Positions 1-9,520 of a stretch of 38,648 nt of DNA are shown here, piece after piece. The notes under the pieces are model-generated. The model was not told the DNA's origin, searched no databases, and worked only from the letters and a program-made list of their open reading frames with translations. A program made the translations under genes and the position numbers. Source of the DNA: Welwitschia mirabilis (Eukaryota > Gnetophyta > Gnetopsida > Welwitschiales); the NCBI GenBank assembly GCA_051453625.1, contig JBOZIK010000001.1, forward strand, positions 78,388,510-78,427,157, given 5' to 3'. How positions within the stretch are numbered: position 1 is the stretch's first letter; every line of letters starts with the position of its first letter.

Positions 1-690
1 TATTCAACAATAACAATGAATATGACTATTTATTAAATGATAATATATAAGACTTTAACTCCATTCACTTTCTATTAGAAAGTAAAGATGAAATAAAGGA
101 ATTAATTCATGAAAAATATGAAAATTCTTTAAATCATGATGAAGATAATGATCTCATTTCTCCTTATGATGAATCTAATAAATCATAAAATGATAATATA
201 CAACAAAATAGTAAGAAAGGTGAGGAAGAAGATGATGATAATGATATTGAGATACTAGAATATATGAGATTAATGAAGAATTTATGTAATGAATAAAAAT
301 TAATGGAGAAGTTACCTAATGAAGGGAGTCATCCATCTATGTCATCTAGATGACAGTTTAGAACAATAGTTAATGATAGCATTTCAATAACAAATAATGA
401 AGATTACAATTTAGAATTAATTGAATTACCCAACAAAGAGAAAGAAGAATCTTAAGAAATATTAAAAAATATTCCATCACCTAATGAAGAAAATGAGCAC
501 CTTTCTTTTTATGATCTTTTTAATTATCTTTTTGATGAATCAACTAACTTAGAGAATGATAATAATCCTCAACAAAATAATAATAACTACAATAAAAGAG
601 AGGAAAATATGGTTAATCATAATGACAAACATAATGAAGAAGAGGAAGATAGTATCAAATATAATAATTAAGAAAGTAAATAAATAATTC
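1..690 (+). pseudogene. Acidic Asp/Glu/Asn-rich reading frame of element E (broken)
   Basis: One reading phase codes for a hydrophilic stretch rich in Asp, Glu and Asn, with runs such as KKGEEEDDDNDIEIL and HNEEEEDS, broken by TAA codons where Gln is likely. The same region occurs in D at about 7300-8040. Low-complexity acidic stretches of this kind occur in gag or linker parts of plant retroelements, but I recognise no named domain and no zinc knuckle. Its function is unknown. The next frame downstream (765-953, a 62-codon hydrophobic piece) is also repeated in D but is probably a by-product of T-rich sequence. Confidence 0.5.
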
Positions 691-1160
691 AACCAAGTAA
701 TGATGAAATCAACAATGAGGAGAAGATAAATAATGAAGGACCAATAGAAAATTAACCAAAATTAATGGAGAATAGACTTATTCCTTCCAATGTAATAAAC
801 CAACATAAAAGTTTACACATGCTTCTCCCTTACTTTCATTTGTACTTCCATGAAAAACCACTGATAACATCCCTCCTGCTACTTCTACTTCCTAATTATC
901 TTATGATTTTGATAATGATAACGTTTCTTCTTCTTTCTCATTTTAACATTTAAGTAGTTCTAAAAATGACATTCCTCTCCTTTTTTTTAATAAAAGACAT
1001 AACCTTGAGGAGTCTATTCCTGAAATCTCTCAATCTCTTTCTTTTAAAACTCCATGTGATACAAGAAGTAATATCCTTCCTTTTTTTACCAAGTCCATTT
1101 TACCTTGTACCTTTAATGATCACTCTTTTCAAAAGTACAACTTGAAATATCTTGGAATTT

Positions 1161-1690
1161 GAGTAAACCTTATCTTCTTGATCCTAATCTATGCCTAGAA
1201 TAAAATCTTAAGGAGATTTTAAAGTATGTTAAACCTATCTTAATCAGTCATCCTAAGAAGTTTCCTTAAAAGCCTTGGATTTCTAATAGTACCATTAATT
1301 TCTTCCATGTTTAATATCAAGCTTTGAATGAAATCTATGTTTTAAATTCTTTACATCATGAGTTTGATATTAGATTGTTTTTCAATGAACTACATTAATT
1401 TTTAGTCTCTTATATTGGTGATACATTTTGTGGAGATAAAATGTTATTTGGTCATGATAACTGAAAAAAGCCTTACCTCCTTAATAAAAATCCATATCTT
1501 GAGTTTAATATTAAAAAGATTTTTGATATCATTAGACAATCTAAAGGGACTTCAAAAACTTCTTGGATCTTTTCTTTGAGTAGTTCCTTGCATGCATTAT
1601 ATAATGATAATTATTGTTTGTCATTTTAATAAGAGATTATTTTTCAATGAAATTTATCACCTTTTTAACTCTTATTTAGATTCTGAAGTA
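1161..1690 (+). pseudogene. Unknown protein with two related modules (copy in E)
   Basis: A single phase runs from about 1161 to 1625, interrupted only by TAA and TGA codons that fit decayed CAA and TGG codons. After a frame slip it continues to about 1690. Module 1 begins KPYLLDPNLCLE and ends near RLFFNEL with a following GDTFCGDK. Module 2 begins KKPYLLNKNPYLEFN and ends at RLFFNEIYHLF. Both share the pattern P-Y-L-L-[DN]-x-N, L-E, then R-L-F-F-N-E, so they look like copies of one module. The frame lies directly upstream of the integrase C-terminal segment. I cannot match it to reverse transcriptase, RNase H, protease or integrase core. It may be a gag-like or element-specific protein. The identical layout in D shows it belongs to the family and is not chance coding. 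Confidence 0.55.
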
Positions 1691-1988
1691 TGTGCTATCA
1701 CAATTTTATCCTTTTACTATTTTTACTTCTAAATGATTTTACTAAAAAATGATTATATACATTTTATGTTTTATCAATTGGTTTCTATTTGGTTTGGTCC
1801 TTATTTACCTGATAAGATACAATATCCTAGGACCATAGCTTTAAAAATATAAATATTTCTTTTTCTTAATAGGATTTGAAATCTAAACAAAACTTGTTTT
1901 TCTAATACTTTTTAGCTTGCTTTGGTATTTTATTTTGATTTTATGTTGTTAAGTTTTTTCCTTGGTTTTTATTTTTCTTTTACATAGC

Positions 1989-2115
1989 AAATTATCCTCT
2001 AGATTATTAGGTCCTTATCTTTTAGAGAAAGTACATTTTAGTGGCTTAGTTAAGATTTCTAATTTGAACATTAAGAAAATTCAAAAAAAATGGACAAAGG
2101 TTAAAAATCCATGAG
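1989..2115 (+). pseudogene. Integrase C-terminal fragment, first copy (element E)
   Basis: The translation contains KLSSRLLGPYLLEKVH, then SGLVKISN and a basic tail. This fits the end of Tat/Athila-type Ty3/gypsy integrases, where a K-L-x-S-R-W-x-G-P-F motif is followed by hydrophobic V-x-I strands and then V-N-G-Q-R-L-K. The core DDE domain is not visible upstream. A second and better preserved copy follows at 2815-2992. The tail here is damaged (an A-run in place of the V-N-G-Q-R-L-K codons). Confidence 0.65.
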
Positions 2116-2516
2116 TTATTAAACCTTAAACATGATAGAAGTAGTTGTTTTGAAAATTCTCCTACCATTATCTAAAGTCTTTCTTAGCTGATTCTTTTGG
2201 TGGACGTCATGCTATCACTTACACATCTTTGAATCTTATCTAATATTTTACTTTATGAAGTTACCATGACTAGTGATCTTTACTTGGTCATTTCAAAATA
2301 ATAAGATTGAATTCACCTAATCTTAAGATATCAAAACATCTATGAACTTCATTTTAAAGGAAGATGCTTTGGTATTTTTTATATTTTTCCTTAATGATAT
2401 AAATCTTTGATTGTTTGGGATGTTCTTCCTTATTTTTCATCTCATTTTGTCACCTTCATCTTTGATAGTATTGGTCATGTGCACTTTATTTTGAGAACTA
2501 TTTTTTTTTTTTTTGT

Positions 2517-2518
<2 letters not shown>

Positions 2519-2551
<33 letters not shown>
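2519..2551. repeat. (GT)n microsatellite next to an assembly gap
   Basis: An uninterrupted GT repeat follows a T-run at about 2501-2514 and ends at the start of a 100-N gap. The gap very probably arose because assembly failed in this repeat. Element D has no matching GT repeat at the homologous place. Confidence 0.97.
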
Positions 2552-2651
2552 NNNNNNNNNNNNNNNNNNNNNNNNNNNNNNNNNNNNNNNNNNNNNNNNN
2601 NNNNNNNNNNNNNNNNNNNNNNNNNNNNNNNNNNNNNNNNNNNNNNNNNNN
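2552..2651. other. Assembly gap, 100 N
   Basis: Exactly 100 N, a customary placeholder for a gap of unknown size. The true distance between the two integrase fragments of E is therefore uncertain. Confidence 0.98.
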
Positions 2652-2814
2652 ACCTTATAAACTTATATGAAAATTTTAAAAATAGATTAACCCACACTAA
2701 TCATTTAGATGAAAAACATACTTATGCCGTACATCATCAATTCATTTACAAAGCCTAACCTAAATTTAAATATCATAATACGTTAACTCATAAAAAGTTT
2801 AAACTTGATCAAAT

Positions 2815-2992
2815 TGATTTTTTATACAATACTAGAGTGTATATTTTACATAATAAGTTAACCTCTAAATAGTTAGGTCCTTATCTTATAGAGAAAGTAC
2901 ATTCTGATGGTTTATTTAAGATTTCTCACTTAGATACTAGGGAGATTTAGAAAGTTAATAGATAAAGGTTAAAAATATATGAAAAACCTTTC
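2815..2992 (+). pseudogene. Integrase C-terminal fragment, second copy (element E)
   Basis: The frame reads DFLYNTRVYILHNKLTSK, a stop at the expected Trp, then LGPYLIEKVHSDGLFKISH and finally K-V-N-R-stop-R-L-K-I-Y. This is the fullest match in the window to the Ty3/gypsy integrase end (L-Y-N-S-R-L ... G-K-L-x-S-R-W-x-G-P-F ... V-N-G-Q-R-L-K). The stops fit TGG to TAG and CAA to TAA changes. It lies 866 bp after the first copy and belongs to a local tandem duplication. Confidence 0.8.
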
Positions 2993-3953
2993 AAAGAAAC
3001 CTTAAATATGATATAAGCACTTGTTTTATAGGTTTTCCTCAATGAGAAGAACCTCCTTCCTATCATTATCTGAATTTTCTCTTAGCTGATTCCTTTGGCA
3101 GATGTTATGCTATTACTTGATCATCTTTACCTTGACTTATTTATGTGCTTTATGAAGCTTTTATGACTAGTATTCGTACTTGGGAATTTTACATTGACAA
3201 GACTAGATTCACCCTATCCTAAGACATTCATAGATTTATGAACTTCACTTTAAAGAAAGATGTCTTGGCTCTTATATTTTTCTCAATAGTGTGAGACCTT
3301 TAGTTGTTTAAAAGTATTCCTTTCTGTCTTTCATCTCATTTTTTTACTTTCATCTTTAAGAGTATGTGGTCATGTGGGATTTATTTATTTAAAAAAGAAA
3401 AGAAAAGAAAAGAAGAATAATGACCATGATCTATTTTATTAGTGCTAGATACATAGTCATTATGATGTCCTACCACACCAGGGTAAATTTTCCTGAGAGG
3501 AATCTTTGGTAGTATTAGTAGCTATGGGAACTCCATTAGGGGGTCAATTGGTCATGCTTCACAATTCTTACTTCTTTGACTATGGTTGCATTCCCTTCAT
3601 CATGGATTAATAATAAATACTTTGGGGCGATAGAACTAGTGGTATTTCTAATATCATCAGAGGTATTGCTTATTTCCTAAACTTCTAATGCATTTAGTAC
3701 TTCCACATGATCATTTCACTTTTGAGTATTTAGGTGTGTTTTGGGGTGTGAGCAGGAGAGTCCATTTTTTAGCATCTTTTGATCTTATCCTTTATTATTT
3801 GAAAACATTAGTTACTTGGCATCATTATAATTACTACCTATTCAAGTGGTACTTTATGAATTTTTTGCATTATGTCATGCATCATTAATCAAGTAATTTT
3901 ATGATTTCTTATAAAGGGTTTACTCGGTTTGAATCTAGGGTAGGTACACAATC
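2993..3953 (+). pseudogene. Post-integrase region of element E, including an open stretch at 3688-3888
   Basis: Colinear with D about 9520-11121. A 66-codon open stretch (3688-3888) begins MHLVLPHDHFTFEYLG and is rich in aromatic residues and His. D has the same sequence with stops and a shift, so this is a surviving piece of a family reading frame. Tat/Athila elements often carry an extra (env-like or antisense) frame between integrase and the 3' LTR, but I see no signal peptide or transmembrane pattern that would support env. At 3392-3420 there is an A/G microsatellite (repeats of GAAAA, then GAA). Confidence 0.45.
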
Positions 3954-4125
3954 CAGATAGTGGTTAATCATGCTAGTGGTTAAACAAAATGGCCTTATGT
4001 CTTATGATTTATGTCATAATGACATATTGATTAACCATTAGCATGATAAATTGTAAGACATAATGATGCATGACATAAATTATAGGTATACAATCTAGAT
4101 AGTGGTTAATCATGCTAGTGGTTAA
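3869..4125. repeat. Cluster of direct and inverted repeats at the 3' end of element E
   Basis: A 43-bp sequence at 3941-3983 is repeated at 4083-4125 with two differences, both C/T. It contains TGGTTAATCATGCTAGTGG. A partial inverted copy lies at about 4029-4050. A separate perfect 18-bp inverted pair, TTATGTCATGCATCATTA, sits at 3870-3887 and 4061-4078. A small hairpin ATGTCAT-A-ATGACAT lies at about 4011-4025. The first repeat starts exactly where homology to D ends, so the cluster marks a rearrangement breakpoint. I cannot match it to a known MITE, and no TSD is evident. Confidence 0.75.
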
Positions 4126-4189
4126 TCCATATGTAAGGCTACTACCTAAACTACTTTAACCCTTGGGTATCAGCCTAGTTGAGATAAAA

Positions 4190-4525
4190 TGGCCTATGAG
4201 GATATATTTGAACCTTTCTTCTACATCCATAAAGTATTTAGATGAAACTTTCAACTTAAAAAAATCATCCCTTTAGAAAAAAATCATAATAGGAGTGTTC
4301 ATGATCAATTTTGGAAGAAATCTTGTCTAAGATTTTAATCCTTTAAAAACTATAAAATCATGTTGAATTAAGAAACTAAGTACTGTTCTCTTATCTTATG
4401 AAAATTTCTTTGTGATGCCTCTTTCCCCTTCATTTCATGCTTCAAAAACTTATCATATGATCACAAAAACCTTTACCAAATATAGAATATACTATGGCAT
4501 GGAGCTCTCTCTGCTATTATTCTAA
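4190..4525 (+). pseudogene. Probable upstream fragment of the LINE ORF2, before the reverse-transcriptase core
   Basis: One phase reads ahead with few stops (contains NHNRSVHDQFWKKSCLRF and FKNLSYDHKNLYQI) and, across the insertion point of element D, joins in frame to the LINE reverse transcriptase that resumes at 13999. Because D is flanked by a 5-bp target duplication, the sequences on its two sides were once contiguous. Assignment of this piece to the LINE rests on that continuity and on the shared phase, not on a recognised motif. The stretch 4126-4190 holds nothing I can name. Confidence 0.4.
4521..4525. repeat. Target-site duplication, left copy (TCTAA)
   Basis: TCTAA lies directly before the TG that opens the 5' LTR of element D and is repeated exactly at 13994-13998 directly after the CA that closes the 3' LTR. 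Five bp is the usual duplication length for LTR retrotransposons. Confidence 0.88.
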
Positions 4526-5738
4526 TGCCAAATTGTATATTTTTGATGGGGTATTTTGAGTACTTTTGTAGGAAATTTAAATAAGTTTAAGTGGATTTAA
4601 GTGATTATAAGAGTCAAGAAGAAAATCATGAAAATCTGTAATCACTAATACATTTAAAAGAATTTTGGATGATTTCTAATACTTTGACTTGATTAGAAGA
4701 GCTTTAGAAGACTATCGTTTCCTTAATCATTTGGACGATAGTATGAACAACACCACGTGTAAGGTAATAAGGATGCTAACTAGACTGAAGATGGAAGTTA
4801 ATATAGGACCTCCCTTAATGTAGTATCATCCATACCATTGTCCAAATGATAGTCAATATGATAACTATTCTTAGTTAATGTCCTAATTTTTACCTGAATT
4901 TGCAATGTATCATGTGCTTTCACACATCATTAGGGTTTTTGTTGTGTATGTTAGGTTTTGTATTTTAGAATGTTTCATTGTAATAAACACCTACTTCATC
5001 TTTGACTTTGACTTTTATCTTCTTTAACATCTGAAAATCTTATGATATGATATTGAAGGGCAAGAGGTCCGTCCCTTGATACAGAGATGGGTCTTTCTTG
5101 ATATTGGATGGTATGTCCTCCATTGAGCTGCTACTACTTTGTAATAAGAATTTTGGTTTAAGATTAATAAAAATTTTCTTTTAGATTTATTCATTTGCAT
5201 CTCCTTATGATGGTTATTATTTAGTAAAAACTTCATAGTTGATATGGATCATCAAGTATAACTTTTGTTAAGGTTGAAATCATTAGTTTAGGATTTGTAT
5301 TGTGTTTCACCTTACATTCATAGAATAATCTTTTCATATCTTTTATATTCTATTCGACGTGCCTGATAGCTTAGGTTGGTTAGGATTAATGATAGTTTTC
5401 TTGATTGATCTATGTTATACAGGGCCGATTTTTGTGAGAGGAATATTTAGTAGTTGAATAGATATTTTATTTAGAATAGTTTTTCATTTTGCATTGCATT
5501 GCATTAGTGTGTTTACTTTGCATTGCTTTCTTACATCGTTCTTTCTTTTCATTTGAATCTAAATGGAAAAATATAAAATTACTTTGCTAAAATGAATTCT
5601 CTAACTTTGAGTATAGTGACTTCAATGGATTATGATATTCATGTTAACTCCCATCTATACTAGTATGCGTGTTCCATAAATATTTGTAATTTACAAGATT
5701 TTCTTAAGAACATAACAATTGCATAAATATGCACTGCA
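4526..5738 (+). repeat. 5' LTR of element D
   Basis: Begins TGCCAAATTGTATA and ends GCACTGCA. It aligns along its length with 12731-13993. In the first 60 aligned bases about six differ, five of them transitions. It is about 50 bp shorter than the 3' LTR, mainly from a deletion near 4680. As an LTR it would carry the promoter and polyadenylation signals, but I cannot point to a convincing TATA box. The internal pair around 4726-4739 and 4837-4850 holds the family's recurring ATCATTTGGACGAT-like motif. Confidence 0.88.
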
Positions 5739-5744
5739 ACATTT

Positions 5745-5762
5745 TGGTGCCATTACCGAAAA
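5745..5762 (+). promoter_or_regulatory. Primer-binding site of element D (decayed tRNA-Asp type)
   Basis: TGGTGCCATTACCGAAA follows the LTR end after a six-base spacer. The known tRNA-Asp-complementary site of Athila/Tat elements is TGGCGCCGTTGCCGGGG. The differences are C-to-T or G-to-A, including loss of both CpG pairs. No such site follows the 3' LTR, which fixes the orientation. Confidence 0.85.
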
Positions 5763-6455
5763 AGGTTATAAAAAGTTTGAGGATTATCATTACCCATATA
5801 TGTTCCTTGGATTTCAATTTAGATTATTTATTTATGATAGCATTGTATCTTTACTGTGTATACTATAGTTTTTCTTTCCATAGTTTTCAATTTTTGTTAT
5901 GCAAATCAGGCCCTTTCATCCTCTCTATTACCCATATGACCAGGGGATGACAACTTAACTTAGGGTATTTCTACTATTTTTTCATAGTTTTGTTTTTCAT
6001 TTTCTACCATATAAAAAGCTGATATTGTCACCTCTATTGTCTAGATGATGTATGAGAATAACTGATAGTGTGTTTTTGTTTTGATTTTTGATGAATCTAT
6101 TTTCTGTTTTCTATTTTCTATATAGTGGTCATTGAGGATATCATTTGGACAATGACGAGATAATGGTTGTCCAGACATCCTTTTTGAGCATGCACAGACA
6201 CAGTAAAATTTGGAAAAAAGTTAAAATATCAAAGAAAATGAGCTTGATTAACAAAAATAATAGAAATGGCTTACTTAATGACAAATAAAATTCAACTATG
6301 CACACCCCAAGTAGGTAATTCCAAGATTTGAAGAAATCATGTTTTTGCTTTTATTATTTCAGAACCAAATTTTCCAAAACTTGTGTAAATAATAAAATAT
6401 AACTAAAATTGTTTCATCCTTTCTTCATTAATGACTAGCATCACTTAATACAATC
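5763..6455 (+). other. Leader region of element D, no gene recognised
   Basis: Untranslated leader between primer site and first coding remnant. The open stretch at 5729-5950 overlaps the LTR end and primer site, so it is not a gene. The region contains several copies of a degenerate palindromic motif, for example at 6036-6049 (ATTGTCTAGATGAT) and 6141-6155 (TCATTTGGACAATGA). Confidence 0.6.
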
Positions 6456-7065
6456 GTGATAGAAATATTTAATTCAAATGTGAATATTATCATTGGAGAG
6501 TTAATTGCTAGAAGGAGATGTAAAAAACAAAAATATTTTAACTTACCTGCTAATGATGATATGGAAGTTAGGACCAAGAGTTATTCTTATTCATCCTTCT
6601 TATCTACATCTAAGAATAGTAATAATAGGACCATTGGAGAACTATTAGTTGAAAGAAGAGCTGAAAGGAGGATAAATAATAGAATTTCAAAAAAGAACAC
6701 TTACAGAAATATTTTCAGAAAGAAGATGGATCATACCAAATGATGTCAAGAGTAGGAATTTGACCTCTTCCTCTTTTCAATATCCTTATTTTTCCCACCC
6801 TTCTTTTTGAACTTCATGTAAAAATGACAATGAAAAATTTTTTCAACATTTTAGGGATTCTACCTCATTTAGTAAAACATCCTATTATCATTTTAGTAAA
6901 TTCCAATCATCTCCCATGAATTATTATGAAGAACACTCATCTCCCATCAATTATTATGCAAAAGAAGATCCATTACCCATAAATTACTATGAAGAAATAA
7001 ATTATTATGCTAAAAAAATAATTGACGAAATGACAAAAATGCAAGAAGATATGAAAAAAGAATAG
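6456..7065 (+). pseudogene. Gag-like fragment of element D with an NYY repeat
   Basis: The first part (6456-6743, 95 codons) is open and contains two related phrases, IGELIARRR and IGELLVERRAERR, which are basic and probably helical. In another phase, 6910-7065 codes for four imperfect repeats of the form P-[IM]-N-Y-Y-[EA]-[EK] (for example SPINYYAKED), followed by a charged helix with DEMTKMQEDMKKE. Position after the leader and before the pol remnant fits gag, and the basic then Tyr-rich then charged composition would suit a nucleic-acid-binding structural protein. I recognise no named Gag domain and no CCHC knuckle. Frames are shifted between the two parts. Confidence 0.5.
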
Positions 7066-8155
7066 AAAATATGATTGAGATACTTTGATAAAATTTATTA
7101 CAAAATTAACTATCTCAAGGCTCTTTTGCAACTCAAACTATCCTACTACATCCCAATTTGAGAAGAATGAAAAGAACTTATAAACAAGTCATAACGATTC
7201 TTAAGTTAACATAGAAAGTAAAATTATGAATCAACCTATAACATCCCACTTATTAGGAGATGGATAACAAAATGAGAATAATCATGATTTAATTCAACTA
7301 TTAAACAATAAGGATGAAGATGACTATTTATCAAATGATGATATATCATACTTTAACTCCATTCACTTATTATTATAAACTAAAGATAAAATAAAGGAAT
7401 TAATTCATGAAAAATATAAAAATTATTTAAACCATGATGAATATAATGATCTTATTTCTTATTATGATGAATCTAATAAATTGGAAAATGATAACATACA
7501 ACAAAATGATGAGAAAGGTGAGGAAAAAGATAATGATAATGATATTAAGATACTAGATCATATCCTTGGTTTTCACTTACTTTACGAGGAAGATGAAGGA
7601 GTAAAACCTTTAAGAGGAGTATAATATATGAGATTAATGGAGAATTTATATAATGAATAAAACCCAATGGCATATTTACCTAATAAAGGAAGTTATCCAT
7701 TTATGTCATCTGGATGACAATCTAGGACAACAATTAATGACAGCATTTCAATTATAAATAATAAAGATTACAATTTACAATTAATTGAGTTACCCAATAG
7801 AGAAAAAGAAGAATCAACTCAAGAGATATCAAAAATATTCCATCACATAATGAAGATAATGAGTACATTTCTTTTTATGATCTTTTTAATGATCTTTTTG
7901 ATGAATCAACTAACTTAGAGAAGGATAATAATTCTTAATAAAATAATTATGAGTACAATAAAAAAGAAGAAAATATAGTCAATGATAATGACAAAGACAA
8001 TGAAGAAGAGGAAGATATTATCAAAGATAATAATTAAAAAAATTAAAAAAATAATTCAACCAAGTAATGATGAAGTCCACAATGATGAGAAGAGAAATAA
8101 TGAAGGCCCAATAGAAAATCAACAAAACTTAATGGAGAATAGGCTTATTCCTTCC
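7066..8155 (+). pseudogene. Acidic Asp/Glu/Asn-rich frame of element D (broken)
   Basis: Homologous to 1-775 in E from about 7300 on. It codes for stretches such as HDEYNDLISYYDESNK and NEEGPIENQQ-like text, broken by stops and shifts. D has about 60 extra bases near 7555-7615 (coding for ILGFHLLYEEDEG) that E lacks. The perfect or near-perfect palindrome GTCATCTGGATGAC lies at 7705-7718. No domain is recognised. Confidence 0.45.
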
Positions 8156-8165
8156 NNNNNNNNNN
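8156..8165. other. Assembly gap, 10 N, probably with no missing sequence
   Basis: D reads CTTATTCCTTCC, ten N, then CCAATGTAATAA. E reads straight through at the same place (CTTATTCCTTCCAATGTAATAA, positions about 778-799). The flanks overlap by CC, so the ten N look like a scaffolding placeholder between abutting contigs. Confidence 0.8.
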
Positions 8166-8544
8166 CCAATGTAATAATCCAACATAAAAAGTCTACACAT
8201 GCTTCTCCATTGCTTTCAGTTGCACTTCCATGTAGAACCACTAATAACATTCCTCTTGCTACTTCTACTTCTTGATTATATTGTGATCTTGATAATGATA
8301 ACCTTTCTCGTACTCTTTCATTTCAACATTCAAGTAATTCTTAAAATGATATCCCTCTCCTTAATTTTAATAAAACATATAGCCTTGAGGTGTCTATTCC
8401 TGAAATATCTCAATCTCTTTCTTTTAAAACTTCATATGATTAAAAAAGTAATGTCCTTCTTTCTTTTACCAAGTTTACTTTTCCTTGCACTATTAATGAT
8501 TACTCTTTTCAAAAGTACGACTTGGGATATCTTGGAATTTTAAA

Positions 8545-9075
8545 TTAGAGTAGACCTTATCTTCTTGATTCTAATCCATGCCTAGAATTAAACCTTAAGA
8601 AGCTTTTTAAGTATGTTAAACCTATTTTAATCAGTCATCCTAAGAAGTTTCCTTAAAAGCCTTAGATTTCTAATAGTACCATTATATCTTCCATGTTCAA
8701 TAACAAGCTTTGAATGAAATCTATGTTTTAAATTCTTTACATCATGAGTTTGATATGAGATTGTTTTTCTATGAATTTTATGAATTTTTAATCTCTTATA
8801 TTGCTAATAAATTTTGTGGAGATAAAATTTCATTTGGTTATGATAATTAGAAAAGGCCTTACTTCCTTAATAAAAATCCATATCTTGAGTTGAATGTTAG
8901 AAAGCTTCTTGATCTTACTAGACAATCTAAAAAGCCTTTAAAAACTTCTTGGATCTTTTCTTTGAGTAGTTCCTTGTATGTATTATATAATGATAATTAT
9001 GATTTATATCATTTCAATAAGAGATTATTTTTCAATGAAATTTATCACCTTTTTTATCTCTTATTTAAATTCTAA
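8545..9075 (+). pseudogene. Unknown protein with two related modules (copy in D)
   Basis: Homologous to 1161-1690 in E and the same in layout. Module 1 starts RPYLLDSNPCLELNLKKLF and runs to about 8830. Module 2 starts KRPYFLNKNPYLELNVRKLL (about 8850) and ends RLFFNEIYHLF at about 9058. The stretch 8890-9075 is still open for 61 codons. Shared residues between modules are P-Y-[LF]-L-x-x-N-P-x-L-E-L-N-[LV]-x-K-L and R-L-F-F-[NY]-E. The C-terminal phrase AITVLSFYYFYL follows. Two copies of the element keep this organisation, so it was part of the ancestral coding sequence. Its role is unknown. Confidence 0.55.
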
Positions 9076-9391
9076 AATATGTGCTATCACAGTTTTGTCC
9101 TTTTACTATTTTTACCTCTAAATGATTTTAATAAAAAATGATTGTATGTCTTTTATGTTTTATCAATTGATTTCTATTTGGTCTACACCTTATTTTCCTA
9201 ATAAAGTACAATACCCTAGGATCATAGTATTAGGAAAATAAATATTTCTTTTTCTTTCAAATAAAGTGTTGAATAGGATTTAGAATCTAAATAAAACTTG
9301 TTTTTCTAATACTTTTTAGCTTTCTTTGGTATTTTATTTTGATTTTATGTTGTCATGTTTTTGTCCTTGGTTTTTTTTTGTTTTACACAAA

Positions 9392-9520
9392 AAGTTATCC
9401 TCTAGATTATTAGGTTTTTATCTTTTAGAGAAAGTACATTTTAGTGGCTCAGTTAAGATTTATAATTTAAACACTAGGGAAATTCAAAAAAAAAAATAAA
9501 GTTTAAAAATCCATAAGTTA
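9392..9520 (+). pseudogene. Integrase C-terminal fragment of element D
   Basis: Reads KLSSRLLGFYLLEKVHFSG, then SVKIYNLNTREIQ, followed by an A-run that destroys the V-N-G-Q-R-L-K tail. It matches the homologous fragments in E and, in general form, the end of Tat/Athila integrases. The zinc-binding HHCC motif and the DDE core are not found upstream. The frame T-rich stretch just before it (9270-9390) has diverged too far to read. Confidence 0.65.

Larger units (their letters stand above)
1989..3400 (+). repeat. Tandem duplication of about 866 bp in element E (two diverged units)
   Basis: Unit 1 (about 1989-2515) and unit 2 (about 2855-3400) align from the integrase C-terminal words through the region that reads SHF..TFIF and on to a word close to GGTCATGTG. 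Unit 1 is followed by the GT repeat and the N gap. In element D the corresponding stretch (9392-9935) shows only one unit, although an N gap of 674 begins just after it. The units differ at many positions, so the duplication is old. The period is approximate because the gap lies inside it. Confidence 0.75.
1..3953 (+). mobile_element. Element E: 3'-truncated internal region of a Ty3/gypsy-type element
   Basis: The whole stretch is colinear with positions about 7300-11121 of element D: the acidic region, the duplicated module, the integrase C-terminal end and the post-integrase region follow in the same order. It starts before the window. Homology to D stops at about 3953, at the words TAGGTACACAATC (D has TAGGTGCACAATC near 11108), so the last 1.6 kb of the internal region and the 3' LTR are missing. 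All frames are broken, mostly by TAA, TAG and TGA at positions where Gln or Trp is expected. It carries a local 866-bp duplication that D does not show. Assignment to Ty3/gypsy, probably the Tat/Athila branch, rests on the integrase C-terminus and on D's primer site. Confidence 0.8.

Noticed and set aside
2407-2758. Open frames with Cys-Val or Thr-His repeats
   Set aside because: They are translations of the GT microsatellite and the adjoining 100-N gap.
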